A stretch of 16,347 nt of DNA. Source: Candidatus Poseidoniaceae archaeon (GTDB taxonomy: Archaea; Thermoplasmatota; Poseidoniia; Poseidoniales; Poseidoniaceae). Below the pieces are notes generated by a model that made no database searches, had not been told where the DNA came from, and worked only from the letters and a program-made list of their open reading frames with translations. Location of the stretch: positions 1 to 16,347 of the forward strand of contig JAQXFL010000022.1 of the NCBI GenBank assembly GCA_029250345.1, written 5' to 3'. A program made the position numbers and the translations under genes. This document shows, one piece after another, positions 1 through 7,813 of this stretch; positions within the stretch are counted from its first letter, which is position 1, and every line of letters begins with the position of its first letter.

Positions 1-448
1 CGTAAGAAACACCTGCAGTTAATTCTACAGCTGCTGTAGGATCGGCGTTTGAAGGAGCATAATTCATATCCGCAAGAATGGTGTAATCATTGGCTTTTCT
101 GTACGTGTATGTGACGACATAATAGATACCTGGTTCAACATCAAACAAATTCACTTCCTCGTCGTTTCCTTGATTCATCGACCAATCTTCCATTGAGGAA
201 AATGTACTTCCATCTCCTGGGAGAATATCGTCAATGAAGTCTATTTCAGGATAGTATCCATAATCTGGGTCAACTGGGCCACCCTTCGAGATCGCAAGTT
301 GGACGTTGCCTTTGCCGCCGTACGTTTCGACCTTCAATTCTGTAAGTGGTTCTGTTACGTTGACGTAATAATAATTGATTGCAGCGTTGTAGTCTTCAGG
401 TTGATTGGATTGTTGTGTGATTGGTACTCCTTTGAACAGTTCTGTCAT
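1..448 (-). CDS. PPC-type secreted domain, C-terminal part of a split surface protein (partial, runs off left edge)
   Basis: This open frame runs for 149 codons from the first possible ATG (446-448) to the window edge with no stop. The translation begins MTELFKGVPITQQ and continues with NYYYVNVTEPLTELKVETYGG, then VNLFDVEPGIYYVVTYTY. That pattern matches bacterial/archaeal pre-peptidase C-terminal (PPC) beta-sandwich domains, which sit in extracellular proteins and start with a 'NGVPVT'-like linker. It has no signal peptide, no GGTG-type ribosome site and no TATA-like box about 26 nt upstream. It lies in exactly the same frame as the preceding lectin gene and is separated from it only by TAA and GAA codons. 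I infer that it is the downstream part of that gene, detached by a nonsense codon, and not an independent gene. Reinitiation at this ATG would give a signal-less and therefore misplaced protein. The PPC assignment is by eye. Confidence 0.6.
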   Translation of the reverse strand, partial: MTELFKGVPITQQSNQPEDYNAAINYYYVNVTEPLTELKVETYGGKGNVQLAISKGGPVDPDYGYYPEIDFIDDILPGDGSTFSSMEDWSMNQGNDEEVNLFDVEPGIYYVVTYTYRKANDYTILADMNYAPSNADPTAAVELTAGVSY

Positions 449-451
449 TTC

Positions 452-454
452 TTA
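452..454 (-). other. In-frame TAA stop splitting a surface-protein reading frame
   Basis: The codons read GCT CCT CCA AGC CTA TAA GAA ATG ACA GAA on the minus strand. The frame is open for 505 codons before this TAA and for at least 150 after it. The stop is TAA, so pyrrolysine (TAG) or selenocysteine (TGA) recoding is not an explanation. One base change from a sense codon such as CAA, GAA or AAA would explain it, as would a sequencing or assembly error. Confidence 0.65.
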
Positions 455-1969
455 TAGGCTTGGAGGAGCTTCTGCAACTTCCCAATAAGCACCAACTTCG
501 AGTTCTTCTAAATCTTGATTTGCTACGAGAGCGAACCACATGACGTCATGTTCTGGCCAAGTAAAACTGCCGTAAATTGAACCATACCATCCGGTTAATT
601 CCATATCATAATCCCATGGTGCTGGAATTTCATCGAAACCAACATAGACATTGAATGGGTTCTCGACATCGTCTTCCCAATAGAAATCTGACCAACTCCA
701 GAACGAAACATCGAGATACCGAGTTAAATCCTCAACATCGATGTAGAAGAGGAGCGTATCTCCTTCCTGAACATCTGAAAGAGTGATGTATTCTGAATTT
801 TCTAGTTCGAGTGCCTGTGCTATGATTGAACCATCAGGCATAACCCAATCGGCACCAATAATTTCGCCATTTCTTTCAAACATATCGTCGTTTAAAGAAT
901 CTCCAACATCACTTCCTTCGCCTTCCCAGAAGGTCCACTGAGTCATGATTTCCCAAGTGGTATCATCCATTGACTTGATCGTTAAATCATCGATAATACC
1001 TTCAAAATGATAACAATCACATCCTGCACCCATTCGAGCAATGTAGAGTTCGTCGCATGATGCACCAGATGTGAAACAATCGTTTGAGCCGAAGTCGCCA
1101 AGTGGAATCAGTGATTGCTCTGCGGAGATGAGACCTGCAGGTTCACCGTTGATTCTGAACTCACCACCCATCGATTCGACAAACTCAACCTCTACATGCG
1201 ACCAGACGTTATCTGCAACCGTCATGTTCGACGCCGGGTGTTTCGCAAGGCTGTATTCAGATGCATAGCCGAGGATGCCGTCTTTGAGATACATCCCCCA
1301 ACCGTAGTCACCTTTCATGGCAATGAACTGGATACCTTCAGTCGAAAATGGATAGACCATTGCGGAGAGATGAAGGCCGTTGGAAATGTTGAGATTATCG
1401 TCATGGGGCACTTCAATGTGGTCGCTCTCGCCGTCAAAGCGCAGTGAGAAGTCTGCGCCCTCGCCAACTTCAACTACACCGTACACTGGGAAATATTGAG
1501 GGTCGTTTTCCAAGTCGTTCCAAGTGGCAGGCATGATGTTGCCCATGTTCGTACTGGCGATGTGAACGTAATCTTCGTCACCGCCTTCAGATGGTTGGCT
1601 GTCCCCCCAGTTGTTGTAATAGAACGGAGAGCCATCATGCCAACGGTATGAGCCATCTTGGTTTGCGTCAGAAAGACCAGTCCACAAGTGTCTTGATTGG
1701 TTATCAAATGAGGCAAATGTTTCAAACAACCACTGATTTTCTTCAGCGTCATCAATCGTGGTCAGAAATCCATCAAGGCCACGGGCTGCATCAGCTGCAT
1801 CTTCCCACGAACTTGCGCTCAGCAGATGGTATGTGTGATTGTTCGCCGGATTGACGGCGGTACCAAGCACTTCCATTTCTGCCGGCCCTTGGGCACTGCT
1901 GGAACCGAGGAGTGGTGTCACCAAACTGAACATGAAGATGGACAGGACGAGCAGTACGCGAGTTTTCAT
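452..1969 (-). CDS. Secreted C-type lectin / LamG / PPC-like multidomain surface protein
   Basis: From the ATG at 1967-1969 the product is 505 aa. Residues 1-27 form a signal peptide with a Lys/Arg start, a hydrophobic core and a small-residue SSSAQ region. Residues about 43-168 look like a C-type lectin domain, with LWTGLSD, a QPS loop in the calcium/sugar-site position, WNDL and a final VYGVVEV strand. Residues about 170-335 resemble a LamG/concanavalin-like sandwich (FSLRFDGESDHIEVP, ending in FEGIIDDLTI). A second LamG-like signature, WTFWEGEG to NGEIIGADWV, is at 345-376. Residues about 390-498 look like a PPC-type domain. An upstream TTG at 2024-2026 would add 19 residues before the signal peptide and is rejected. 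A TATA-like TTGATAA lies about 26 nt upstream of the chosen ATG. The protein probably binds glycans outside the cell, but the ligand is unknown. The frame continues past the stop into another PPC domain, so this is probably a truncated form. Confidence 0.8.
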   Translation of the reverse strand: MKTRVLLVLSIFMFSLVTPLLGSSSAQGPAEMEVLGTAVNPANNHTYHLLSASSWEDAADAARGLDGFLTTIDDAEENQWLFETFASFDNQSRHLWTGLSDANQDGSYRWHDGSPFYYNNWGDSQPSEGGDEDYVHIASTNMGNIMPATWNDLENDPQYFPVYGVVEVGEGADFSLRFDGESDHIEVPHDDNLNISNGLHLSAMVYPFSTEGIQFIAMKGDYGWGMYLKDGILGYASEYSLAKHPASNMTVADNVWSHVEVEFVESMGGEFRINGEPAGLISAEQSLIPLGDFGSNDCFTSGASCDELYIARMGAGCDCYHFEGIIDDLTIKSMDDTTWEIMTQWTFWEGEGSDVGDSLNDDMFERNGEIIGADWVMPDGSIIAQALELENSEYITLSDVQEGDTLLFYIDVEDLTRYLDVSFWSWSDFYWEDDVENPFNVYVGFDEIPAPWDYDMELTGWYGSIYGSFTWPEHDVMWFALVANQDLEELEVGAYWEVAEAPPSL

Positions 1970-1990
1970 GGTTTGAGCATTGGCCGATAC

Positions 1991-1998
1991 CTTATCAA
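1991..1998 (-). promoter_or_regulatory. Possible TATA box of the lectin gene
   Basis: On the minus strand TTGATAAG sits 22-29 nt upstream of the ATG at 1969, the usual distance of an archaeal TATA box from a leaderless start. No GGTG-type ribosome site is present. It lies in the 58-bp gap after the helicase stop, so the lectin gene may have its own promoter. The match is weak and co-transcription with lhr is also possible. Confidence 0.3.
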
Positions 1999-2027
1999 CC
2001 AATTGGTAAGATGATTGAACTTCCAAA

Positions 2028-5000
2028 TCACTTCAATCTCTTGCCGCCAATGCGCAGGTCAGTTTGCAACGGCATTTGATGTTCCCATGCAAATTCCTTC
2101 ACAATTCTCCATGCCTTTTCAGAGCCTTCATAATCCTTGATATCGATGATATTGTTGCGTGTATTTGCTTTGAAGGCAGCGATAGGCTCAGCATTCTTGA
2201 ACACTAAATATGCTGAACCAAAACCGAATCTTTCTTTCAGAATATCTGCAAAATAGGGTGCGATCGGGTCGCTGGGCGGAAGAACAAAGTCGCGTATTGG
2301 GGGGATGTCTCTCGCTTCTTCAAGCAAATTCTTACGGCCCCAACACACCTGATCGAGATCTTCAATGAGGAAACCTTTGACCAGTGTTTCATCTTCCTCA
2401 AACGATGTGAGAACAGATTTAATCTCCTCTGGTTTGAAAGGAGTTCCGGCCAGACGCAGAAGTTGTTTGAGTGTAATTACTGGGTATTCCTTGACCAAGT
2501 TTCGTAAATACTCACGTCGTAATTCAACTCTGTCTGCCTTTTTATCCACTTTGACCGTTCTGAACCCTCCACGGTAGTCTTGCACAATGTGTCCAGTTCG
2601 TATGAGCGGTTGAACTAATTTTCTAAACTCAGATTGAGTAAGTGCATGTCGCTCCTTGAACAAGTTCGGGTCAGAGTTGGTACTGAAGAACTCGACAATA
2701 TCCCACAACTCTTCTTCATGCGGCTCTCCACGGATGGCAAGTAAGTTTTGGAAATGCTCGTAGGTTGACCAGACTTGATGACCTCGCAGATTCACACCCT
2801 GATGCAACCGATTCGCACTGGCCATACTCTTGAGGTCGACGCGATACAATTCGCAACGCCCACGGAGTGCGAAATCGTCACGGATTTCATCCACTTTCCG
2901 CACTGCAGCGCTTTCGTGCTCTAGACGTGTTTTCTGATGCAAATGATGTTGATAGAACAAAGCCCGTTCCGCAATCTCTCTCGGCTGAGGGTCAACAACT
3001 CCCCCACGAATCATCCGTTCTCCGGCCATTTTGAAACCAATCGATTCAAGAGCGGAGCGTGTGGTCTCATCCAAATTGGCTACGGGCTCACTGTTGAAAT
3101 TGGACATTACTGCAACATCGACCAATTGGTCAGCGTGATTCTCAAGAAGAATTTCAAATGCTGAACAGAACTCATCGAGGTAAGCGGTTGGAACATGCAG
3201 GTCCTTGATGACAAGGTAATCGTTGACTTTGAACATCAACACTTTGCCAATTGGGTCAATGCCCTTGAAAACTGGAAGATACCAACCACGGTCAAGAACG
3301 CTGCGAACTTCCCAAATGAACCGTGAAACATATGGGTCGGATTGCGTAAGTATTCGCATTTTCCGGTCTTCTCTGCGAGGCCGTTGCAAGAGTTCGACTT
3401 CTTCCGGCATGCAGTAGAAGGCTTCAGGGTCCGGTACCAGCGCCATCACTTTGGCAATGCGTTGGTCCTTCTCGAGGTTCATCAGCGCAATAGTTAGATC
3501 TTCAAACGAACGAGAGACGTAGAAACGAAGTGTACTTCCTTTGACAGGACCCATCCGTCGAATCAAATCAACCAATGAACTCTCAAAATCCATTGTGTCG
3601 TAGACGCCGTGAACACGGTGGAAGAGTGAAAGTCTTCGCCGTCGGCCGGTGACATCCTCAAATTGTTTCACGACAAGCATCTGTCGCTCAAGGTTTGATA
3701 ATGCGTATTTGATATCACGCTGGAGAGCACGATGCTCGTCACCTTTCGGGAAATCAGCTAGAATTTCTTGACGAGTTAAGTTTTCACCAATCGGGATTCG
3801 TCGAAGAAGTTCTTCTTCCATCGGACCAATCCACGGCTCAGGTTTGAGACCAAGCAGCATCGGAATGGTTTCTTTGGTCGTGTAACCCATACGATTGTGC
3901 AACAATCGGCCCATGATAACATCCGAATCCAATTGCATGTCCTGCCAATCTTTGAATCTGAAATCATTGACACGGTACAGGAGTTCTTGCTGCTTTTGGA
4001 ATAAAACGTGTGAATCAAAAGCTGCGAAACCATCCGAATATTGCTTGAAAGTTTTATCCAAAACAAGATTTTGCACCCAGCGATATTCAACAACATCTTC
4101 AGAACCATCAATAAGGCGATGTTCATCGATTTTGAGAATGTATTCTGCATCGTCGGTCTGTTTGTAAAATCCGACAGAAAGAACATTTCGGGTTTCCAAT
4201 TCCAAAAGGATTCGATCAACCATATTGCGAGGGAACGGTAAGCGGTTGCTGAGAAGATCACCGGTTTGCGGGCCTTCACTTCCGAGCATTTCGATAATTT
4301 TCACACGCAGTGCCTCGTGTGGGTCGCCAAGTTCTTTCTCATCCCACTTTGTAGGAGTCCGACCGTCAAATTCAGTCGCAACCTTGTAGGAAAGGCCACG
4401 TGTGTGCAACTCGCGCAAATCATCGACATCTTTTCCGCCGTTAACGGAGAGACAACCGAGCGTTCCGTGAATTTCAGCCATGAACGAACTGAACCATTTC
4501 CCATCGAGTTCCGGTGCACCTGTTCCCTCCAACTTAGTGATTTTTCCTGCCTGGCATAATTCTTGAACCCAACCACGGATTAAATCTAGGTCGATGTCCT
4601 TGAGTTTGTCGTTGTAGAGCGGGTTTTGGAACGATGGGTCGAGGCCACCTCCGTGCGACATGAGAATGAATAATTGGTCTGCATTTTCTGGAATAGGTGC
4701 TTTATCGAGGTAAAACTTTGACAGTTGTTCTTCGCTGAGTTCTGTAGCCAGACTTCGCGTTCCGAGAAGCCGTTGAAGAACTGCAGGGTCGATATCCTTG
4801 ACTAAGAACGCCCGTGTCTTCATTGCCATGAGGTCTTCAAACGCTGACATGAACAGCGACATACCCAGGCGCGATGGAACTGTCACCTTGTTGTGAACGA
4901 TGCGAGCATCACCCTTGACGCACAGTTTGAGGAATTGTTGCAGACTCTTCATGTCAATATCGCCAAACATAATTTCGTTCTTGGCCTCCCTCATCAAGAG

Positions 5001-7310
5001 GCTGTCATCGATGGTTCGGTGCTTGTTGAGCAAAGCATCTGCTCGCTGCTGGAACTGTTGAGGGCTGATTTCTTCCGCTCCGATTCGTTTCGGGATAATC
5101 ATTGAGCGTCCGGATACTTCTCTGAACCGCTTGGCAAAAATCTGTGTGTTTACGATGTATCGCTCAATGACCTCAATGTGGTCGTTGTTTCTGAACGCCT
5201 GATACATTTGACCTGGGTCGACTTCTTCCGATGTGCGAATGAGTAATCCATTTTCATCAAAGGAGAGTTCGATAACTGAAATGTTATTCGATTCAGCAAG
5301 TCCAGCCATGAAGTATCCGAGGGCCGTGTTGAATCCTCTTCCTCGGCATGTGGTAATCATGTACGTTGGATGTCCGCCAGAGATCACCTGTTCAACCAAT
5401 ATTCGGTTTGGGTCAGGTACTTGGAAAGAGTCAATCGAATGTTCTTCGAGGTGTCGAGCAATAGCATTGGCAACATCGGATGACAACCCGTACGCATCGC
5501 GAAGAAGAATGCGTGGGTCTTGTTCACGGCGTAAAGCGACGATGCAGTGCCCGATAAGGCTCAAAAGTGCATTGGAAAGTTCACGTGAGCGTGAGCGTGC
5601 TTCACCTGACCAAGAAGGAACGGTTGGACGATGACCCGTCACGGAGGCGACGTTCACTCGAGTGCCCTGTATGTTTGTGACACGGTAGGTTGAACCACCG
5701 AGCAAAATAACATCGCCACCACGGAGGTTCGATACGAAAGAACCAGAAAGTTGTCCGAGAATTGAGCCCTCGGCATTGAACACAAGATAGGAATTATCAG
5801 GAGCGATCGTGCCGATGTTTGTGTAGTAAATCATTCGAGAGTATCCACGCTTGCCATAGAGGTTCTCTTCCCAATCAATCCATACACGGCGCTCTTCTTC
5901 GAGCATATCGAGAACTTCAATGAAATCATCGTACTCAAAGTTGCGATAGGACCACGCATTGACAATGACTTCGTAGGCTTCATCGATATCAATGTCGTTG
6001 ATAATCACCAAACCAATCATGAATTGAGCGACGACGTCAAGACAATTTTCAGGGAAATCAAGCCGGTCCATATCACCCGTTTGGATAGCAGCCTGTAGAG
6101 CAGCCAACTCAATCAAATCGTCAACGCTCGACGGCAGGAAACGTGCTCGAGGAATACCTCCTACGTGGTGACCTGCTCGACCGATTCGTTGCAAGGCTGT
6201 TGCGATATCACCGGGGCTGCCAATCTGCAGCACTAAATCCACTGAACCAATGTCGATACCCATCTCAAGTGATGAAGAAGTAACAACTGCACGCAAATGC
6301 CCATGCTTGAGCTGCTTCTCTACGTCGAGGCGGATTTTCTTGTCCATTGAACCGTGGTGTCCAGCGACTAAGTCACCAAGATATGGGCGGAGTTTTAGCA
6401 CGATGTTCTCAGTCATTTTCCTCGTGTTGGCAAAGACAAGTGTCGTAGTGTGCGCAGCAATCAAATCGGCAATAGCCTCGACATTTTTATCAAATATTTT
6501 GAGAACTGAGAGATCACTGAACTTCGGATCCGTTATCAAAATGTCCAAATCCAGTTCTCTTGAACCGGATATTTTCGCAATACAGACTTTGGTGTTGTCT
6601 CCACGGCTTTCACGATCATCGCTCGATACGAGATATTCGGCCACCGTTTCAAGAGGCTCCATTGTCGCAGAGATACCTATACGCTGTACAGGGCGATTGA
6701 GAAGGGTATCGAGATAGGAGAGAGTCAGTGCGAGGTGAACGCCACGCTTGGTCGGAACGAGGGAGTGTAATTCGTCAACAATCATGTATTCAACTTCACT
6801 CACAATCGGCTGAAACCTTGGCGATGTAATCGCGATGGCAAGACTTTCCGGTGTCGTAATGAGAATGTGCGGAGGATTACGAAGCATCTTCTGACGTTCG
6901 GACTGAGGCGTGTCTCCAGTTCGAAGTCCGACACGTATTTCTTGTGCTCGACTCGGCAAATAGGTTTCAGATATTTCGGTAAGTGGCCCAATCAAGTTTC
7001 GTTGAATGTCGTTCGCTAAAGCCTTGATTGGTGAGATGTAGACGCAATAGACACGCTTGTCCAATTTATTATCGAGAGCGCGACGAACCAATTGGTCTAT
7101 GATGGTGAGGAAAGCAGTTAGTGTCTTACCAGAACCAGTCGGTGAACAAAGCAACAAGTGCTCTTGGTCCATGATTGCAGGTATTGCGAGTTTCTGCGGG
7201 TCAGTGAAGTCTGGAAACTTGTCTTTGAACCAGTTTCGAACGGGTGGGCACAACAACTCTAGGAGCTCCTCTGTTTCCAAAGGATTGTCCAAGTAGTGAA
7301 TATCTGCCAT
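2028..7310 (-). CDS. lhr: Lhr-family superfamily 2 DNA helicase, very long (1760 aa)
   Basis: This is an ATP-dependent 3'-5' DNA translocase/helicase of the Lhr (large helicase-related) family, linked to DNA repair in archaea and bacteria. Visible motifs are Walker A SPTGSGKT (residues 56-63), ISPIKAL, TTPES, the DELH box (179-182), SATME (214-218), LVFANTRKMTE, a long motif V (VTSSSLEMGIDIG) and QRIGRAGHH (374-382). The Lhr-specific block (YYTNIGTIAPDNSYLV to FVSNLRGGDVILLGG, then PSWSGEARSRSREL) is at about 495-580. The Lhr core with its winged helix and beta-barrel ends near residue 820. About 900 further residues follow, apparently with winged-helix segments, ending in a block (FGFGSAYLVF to AFKANTRN) that resembles the Lhr C-terminal domain. 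Bacterial Lhr C-terminal regions have been tied to uracil-DNA glycosylase activity, but I cannot assign that here. Archaeal short Lhr proteins are about 900 aa, so this is the long form. The ATG at 7308-7310 is the only sensible start. A ferredoxin gene lies 81 bp upstream. Confidence 0.93.
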   Translation of the reverse strand: MADIHYLDNPLETEELLELLCPPVRNWFKDKFPDFTDPQKLAIPAIMDQEHLLLCSPTGSGKTLTAFLTIIDQLVRRALDNKLDKRVYCVYISPIKALANDIQRNLIGPLTEISETYLPSRAQEIRVGLRTGDTPQSERQKMLRNPPHILITTPESLAIAITSPRFQPIVSEVEYMIVDELHSLVPTKRGVHLALTLSYLDTLLNRPVQRIGISATMEPLETVAEYLVSSDDRESRGDNTKVCIAKISGSRELDLDILITDPKFSDLSVLKIFDKNVEAIADLIAAHTTTLVFANTRKMTENIVLKLRPYLGDLVAGHHGSMDKKIRLDVEKQLKHGHLRAVVTSSSLEMGIDIGSVDLVLQIGSPGDIATALQRIGRAGHHVGGIPRARFLPSSVDDLIELAALQAAIQTGDMDRLDFPENCLDVVAQFMIGLVIINDIDIDEAYEVIVNAWSYRNFEYDDFIEVLDMLEEERRVWIDWEENLYGKRGYSRMIYYTNIGTIAPDNSYLVFNAEGSILGQLSGSFVSNLRGGDVILLGGSTYRVTNIQGTRVNVASVTGHRPTVPSWSGEARSRSRELSNALLSLIGHCIVALRREQDPRILLRDAYGLSSDVANAIARHLEEHSIDSFQVPDPNRILVEQVISGGHPTYMITTCRGRGFNTALGYFMAGLAESNNISVIELSFDENGLLIRTSEEVDPGQMYQAFRNNDHIEVIERYIVNTQIFAKRFREVSGRSMIIPKRIGAEEISPQQFQQRADALLNKHRTIDDSLLMREAKNEIMFGDIDMKSLQQFLKLCVKGDARIVHNKVTVPSRLGMSLFMSAFEDLMAMKTRAFLVKDIDPAVLQRLLGTRSLATELSEEQLSKFYLDKAPIPENADQLFILMSHGGGLDPSFQNPLYNDKLKDIDLDLIRGWVQELCQAGKITKLEGTGAPELDGKWFSSFMAEIHGTLGCLSVNGGKDVDDLRELHTRGLSYKVATEFDGRTPTKWDEKELGDPHEALRVKIIEMLGSEGPQTGDLLSNRLPFPRNMVDRILLELETRNVLSVGFYKQTDDAEYILKIDEHRLIDGSEDVVEYRWVQNLVLDKTFKQYSDGFAAFDSHVLFQKQQELLYRVNDFRFKDWQDMQLDSDVIMGRLLHNRMGYTTKETIPMLLGLKPEPWIGPMEEELLRRIPIGENLTRQEILADFPKGDEHRALQRDIKYALSNLERQMLVVKQFEDVTGRRRRLSLFHRVHGVYDTMDFESSLVDLIRRMGPVKGSTLRFYVSRSFEDLTIALMNLEKDQRIAKVMALVPDPEAFYCMPEEVELLQRPRREDRKMRILTQSDPYVSRFIWEVRSVLDRGWYLPVFKGIDPIGKVLMFKVNDYLVIKDLHVPTAYLDEFCSAFEILLENHADQLVDVAVMSNFNSEPVANLDETTRSALESIGFKMAGERMIRGGVVDPQPREIAERALFYQHHLHQKTRLEHESAAVRKVDEIRDDFALRGRCELYRVDLKSMASANRLHQGVNLRGHQVWSTYEHFQNLLAIRGEPHEEELWDIVEFFSTNSDPNLFKERHALTQSEFRKLVQPLIRTGHIVQDYRGGFRTVKVDKKADRVELRREYLRNLVKEYPVITLKQLLRLAGTPFKPEEIKSVLTSFEEDETLVKGFLIEDLDQVCWGRKNLLEEARDIPPIRDFVLPPSDPIAPYFADILKERFGFGSAYLVFKNAEPIAAFKANTRNNIIDIKDYEGSEKAWRIVKEFAWEHQMPLQTDLRIGGKRLK

Positions 7311-7357
7311 TTTTTTTCACGTTCCCCGTGGTCGGAGTCGCGTGCAAGGAGTAAATC

Positions 7358-7368
7358 AAATTAACGCT
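7358..7368 (-). promoter_or_regulatory. Candidate promoter element of lhr (AGCGTTAATTT)
   Basis: The minus strand reads AGCGTTAATTT, sharing AGCGTTA with the elements before the ferredoxin and transglutaminase genes. The AGCGTTA part ends 52 nt upstream of the lhr ATG, so if it is the TATA region the transcript would have a leader of roughly 25 nt. The 26-nt leaderless position itself is GC-rich with no TATA-like sequence. The element is also one arm of a hairpin (7363-7378). Confidence 0.3.
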
Positions 7369-7388
7369 TCATAGCGTTTACAAAAAAA
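7363..7388 (-). terminator. Oligo-T and hairpin after the ferredoxin gene
   Basis: Directly after the ferredoxin TAA the minus strand has seven T (7382-7388), the type of signal at which archaeal RNA polymerase terminates. It is followed by a perfect 6-bp inverted repeat, AACGCT-TCAT-AGCGTT (7363-7378 on the plus strand). The T-run lies before the hairpin, so this is not a bacterial intrinsic terminator. The hairpin arm may instead belong to the lhr promoter. Confidence 0.4.
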
Positions 7389-7391
7389 CGG

Positions 7392-7706
7392 TTAAGCCCA
7401 ACGAAGTCCGCCCTTTTTCCAGCGGTTCACAGCTTCAGTCTCTGGTGCGTTTGGCATCAGTAAAAGAGGCGACTGCGAGGCATCAATTGGAATCGCAACC
7501 TCGTGGAGAGCACCGGTTGGACACGACCCAATGCATGAAAGACAGCCCACACATTGCTCTGCAACGACTACAACCGGTCTTTTGGAATGTTTGCGATGTT
7601 CGGGATTGGATGCGAGCGGCAGTAGAGCCTCAAACGGGCAGTGAGAAATGCAAAGATCGCAACCAGTGCAGTCTGGCTCGGTAATTGCCACCATTGACTG
7701 CCCCAT
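7392..7706 (-). CDS. 2x[4Fe-4S] ferredoxin-like protein
   Basis: This is a small cytoplasmic iron-sulfur electron carrier of 104 aa from the ATG at 7704-7706. Two complete CxxCxxCxxxCP motifs are visible: CTGCDLCISHCP (Cys 13, 16, 19, 23) and CVGCLSCIGSCP (Cys 52, 55, 58, 62). Each site can hold one [4Fe-4S] cluster. The spacer between them (about 28 residues) is long and basic (EHRKHSKRP). A tail of about 40 residues after the second motif ends in WKKGGLRWA and matches nothing I recognise. A TTG at 7713-7715 would add three residues. The ATG at 7706 is preferred because the AGCGTTA element ends exactly 26 nt upstream of it. An internal ATG at 7692-7694 (residue 5) is also possible. The redox partner cannot be told from the neighbours: glyS is divergent and lhr lies downstream. 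Confidence 0.85.
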   Translation of the reverse strand: MGQSMVAITEPDCTGCDLCISHCPFEALLPLASNPEHRKHSKRPVVVVAEQCVGCLSCIGSCPTGALHEVAIPIDASQSPLLLMPNAPETEAVNRWKKGGLRWA

Positions 7707-7727
7707 GATTTGCAATATCGGCGGTTC

Positions 7728-7738
7728 TTCTTAACGCT
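7728..7738 (-). promoter_or_regulatory. Leaderless promoter element of the ferredoxin gene
   Basis: The minus strand reads AGCGTTAAGAA. The AGCGTTA core (7732-7738) ends 26 nt upstream of the ATG at 7706, the same spacing as before the transglutaminase-like gene. Archaeal TATA boxes lie about 26 nt before the transcription start, so transcription would start at or next to the ATG. No ribosome site is present. The 107-bp divergent gap to glyS also holds a CAATATTG palindrome (7747-7754) that could serve as the TATA region for glyS, with weak support. Confidence 0.45.
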
Positions 7739-7803
7739 ACGCTTGGCAATATTGAGCCTTGCACAACGGTGAGGTTGAAAGGCCAGTTCTTACAGCGGTG
7801 AAT

Positions 7804-7808
7804 AGGTG
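7804..7808 (+). promoter_or_regulatory. Shine-Dalgarno site of glyS
   Basis: AGGTG matches the anti-Shine-Dalgarno end of archaeal 16S rRNA and leaves five bases to the ATG at 7814-7816. This decides the start against the in-frame GTG at 7808-7810, which would overlap the site. Confidence 0.65.
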
Positions 7809-7813
7809 TGACG

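Noticed and set aside
452..454. Recoding of the in-frame stop as pyrrolysine or selenocysteine.
   Set aside because: The codon is TAA. Pyrrolysine uses TAG and selenocysteine uses TGA, and no associated genes are present.
3776..4279. A 167-codon minus-strand frame inside the helicase gene.
   Set aside because: It lies in another frame of the long lhr gene and its composition shows no domain. It is a shadow frame.
1998..7096. The 10-bp palindrome ACCAATTGGT occurs three times (1998-2007, 3121-3130, 7087-7096).
   Set aside because: In each case it encodes Gln-Leu-Val (CAA TTG GTN) in a reading frame, or sits at the rejected N-terminal extension. It is best explained by shared codon choice, not a regulatory repeat.
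7363..7378. A bacterial-style intrinsic terminator (hairpin plus T-run) after the ferredoxin gene.
   Set aside because: On the minus strand the T-run precedes the hairpin, the reverse of an intrinsic terminator. Only the oligo-T itself is kept as a possible archaeal signal.
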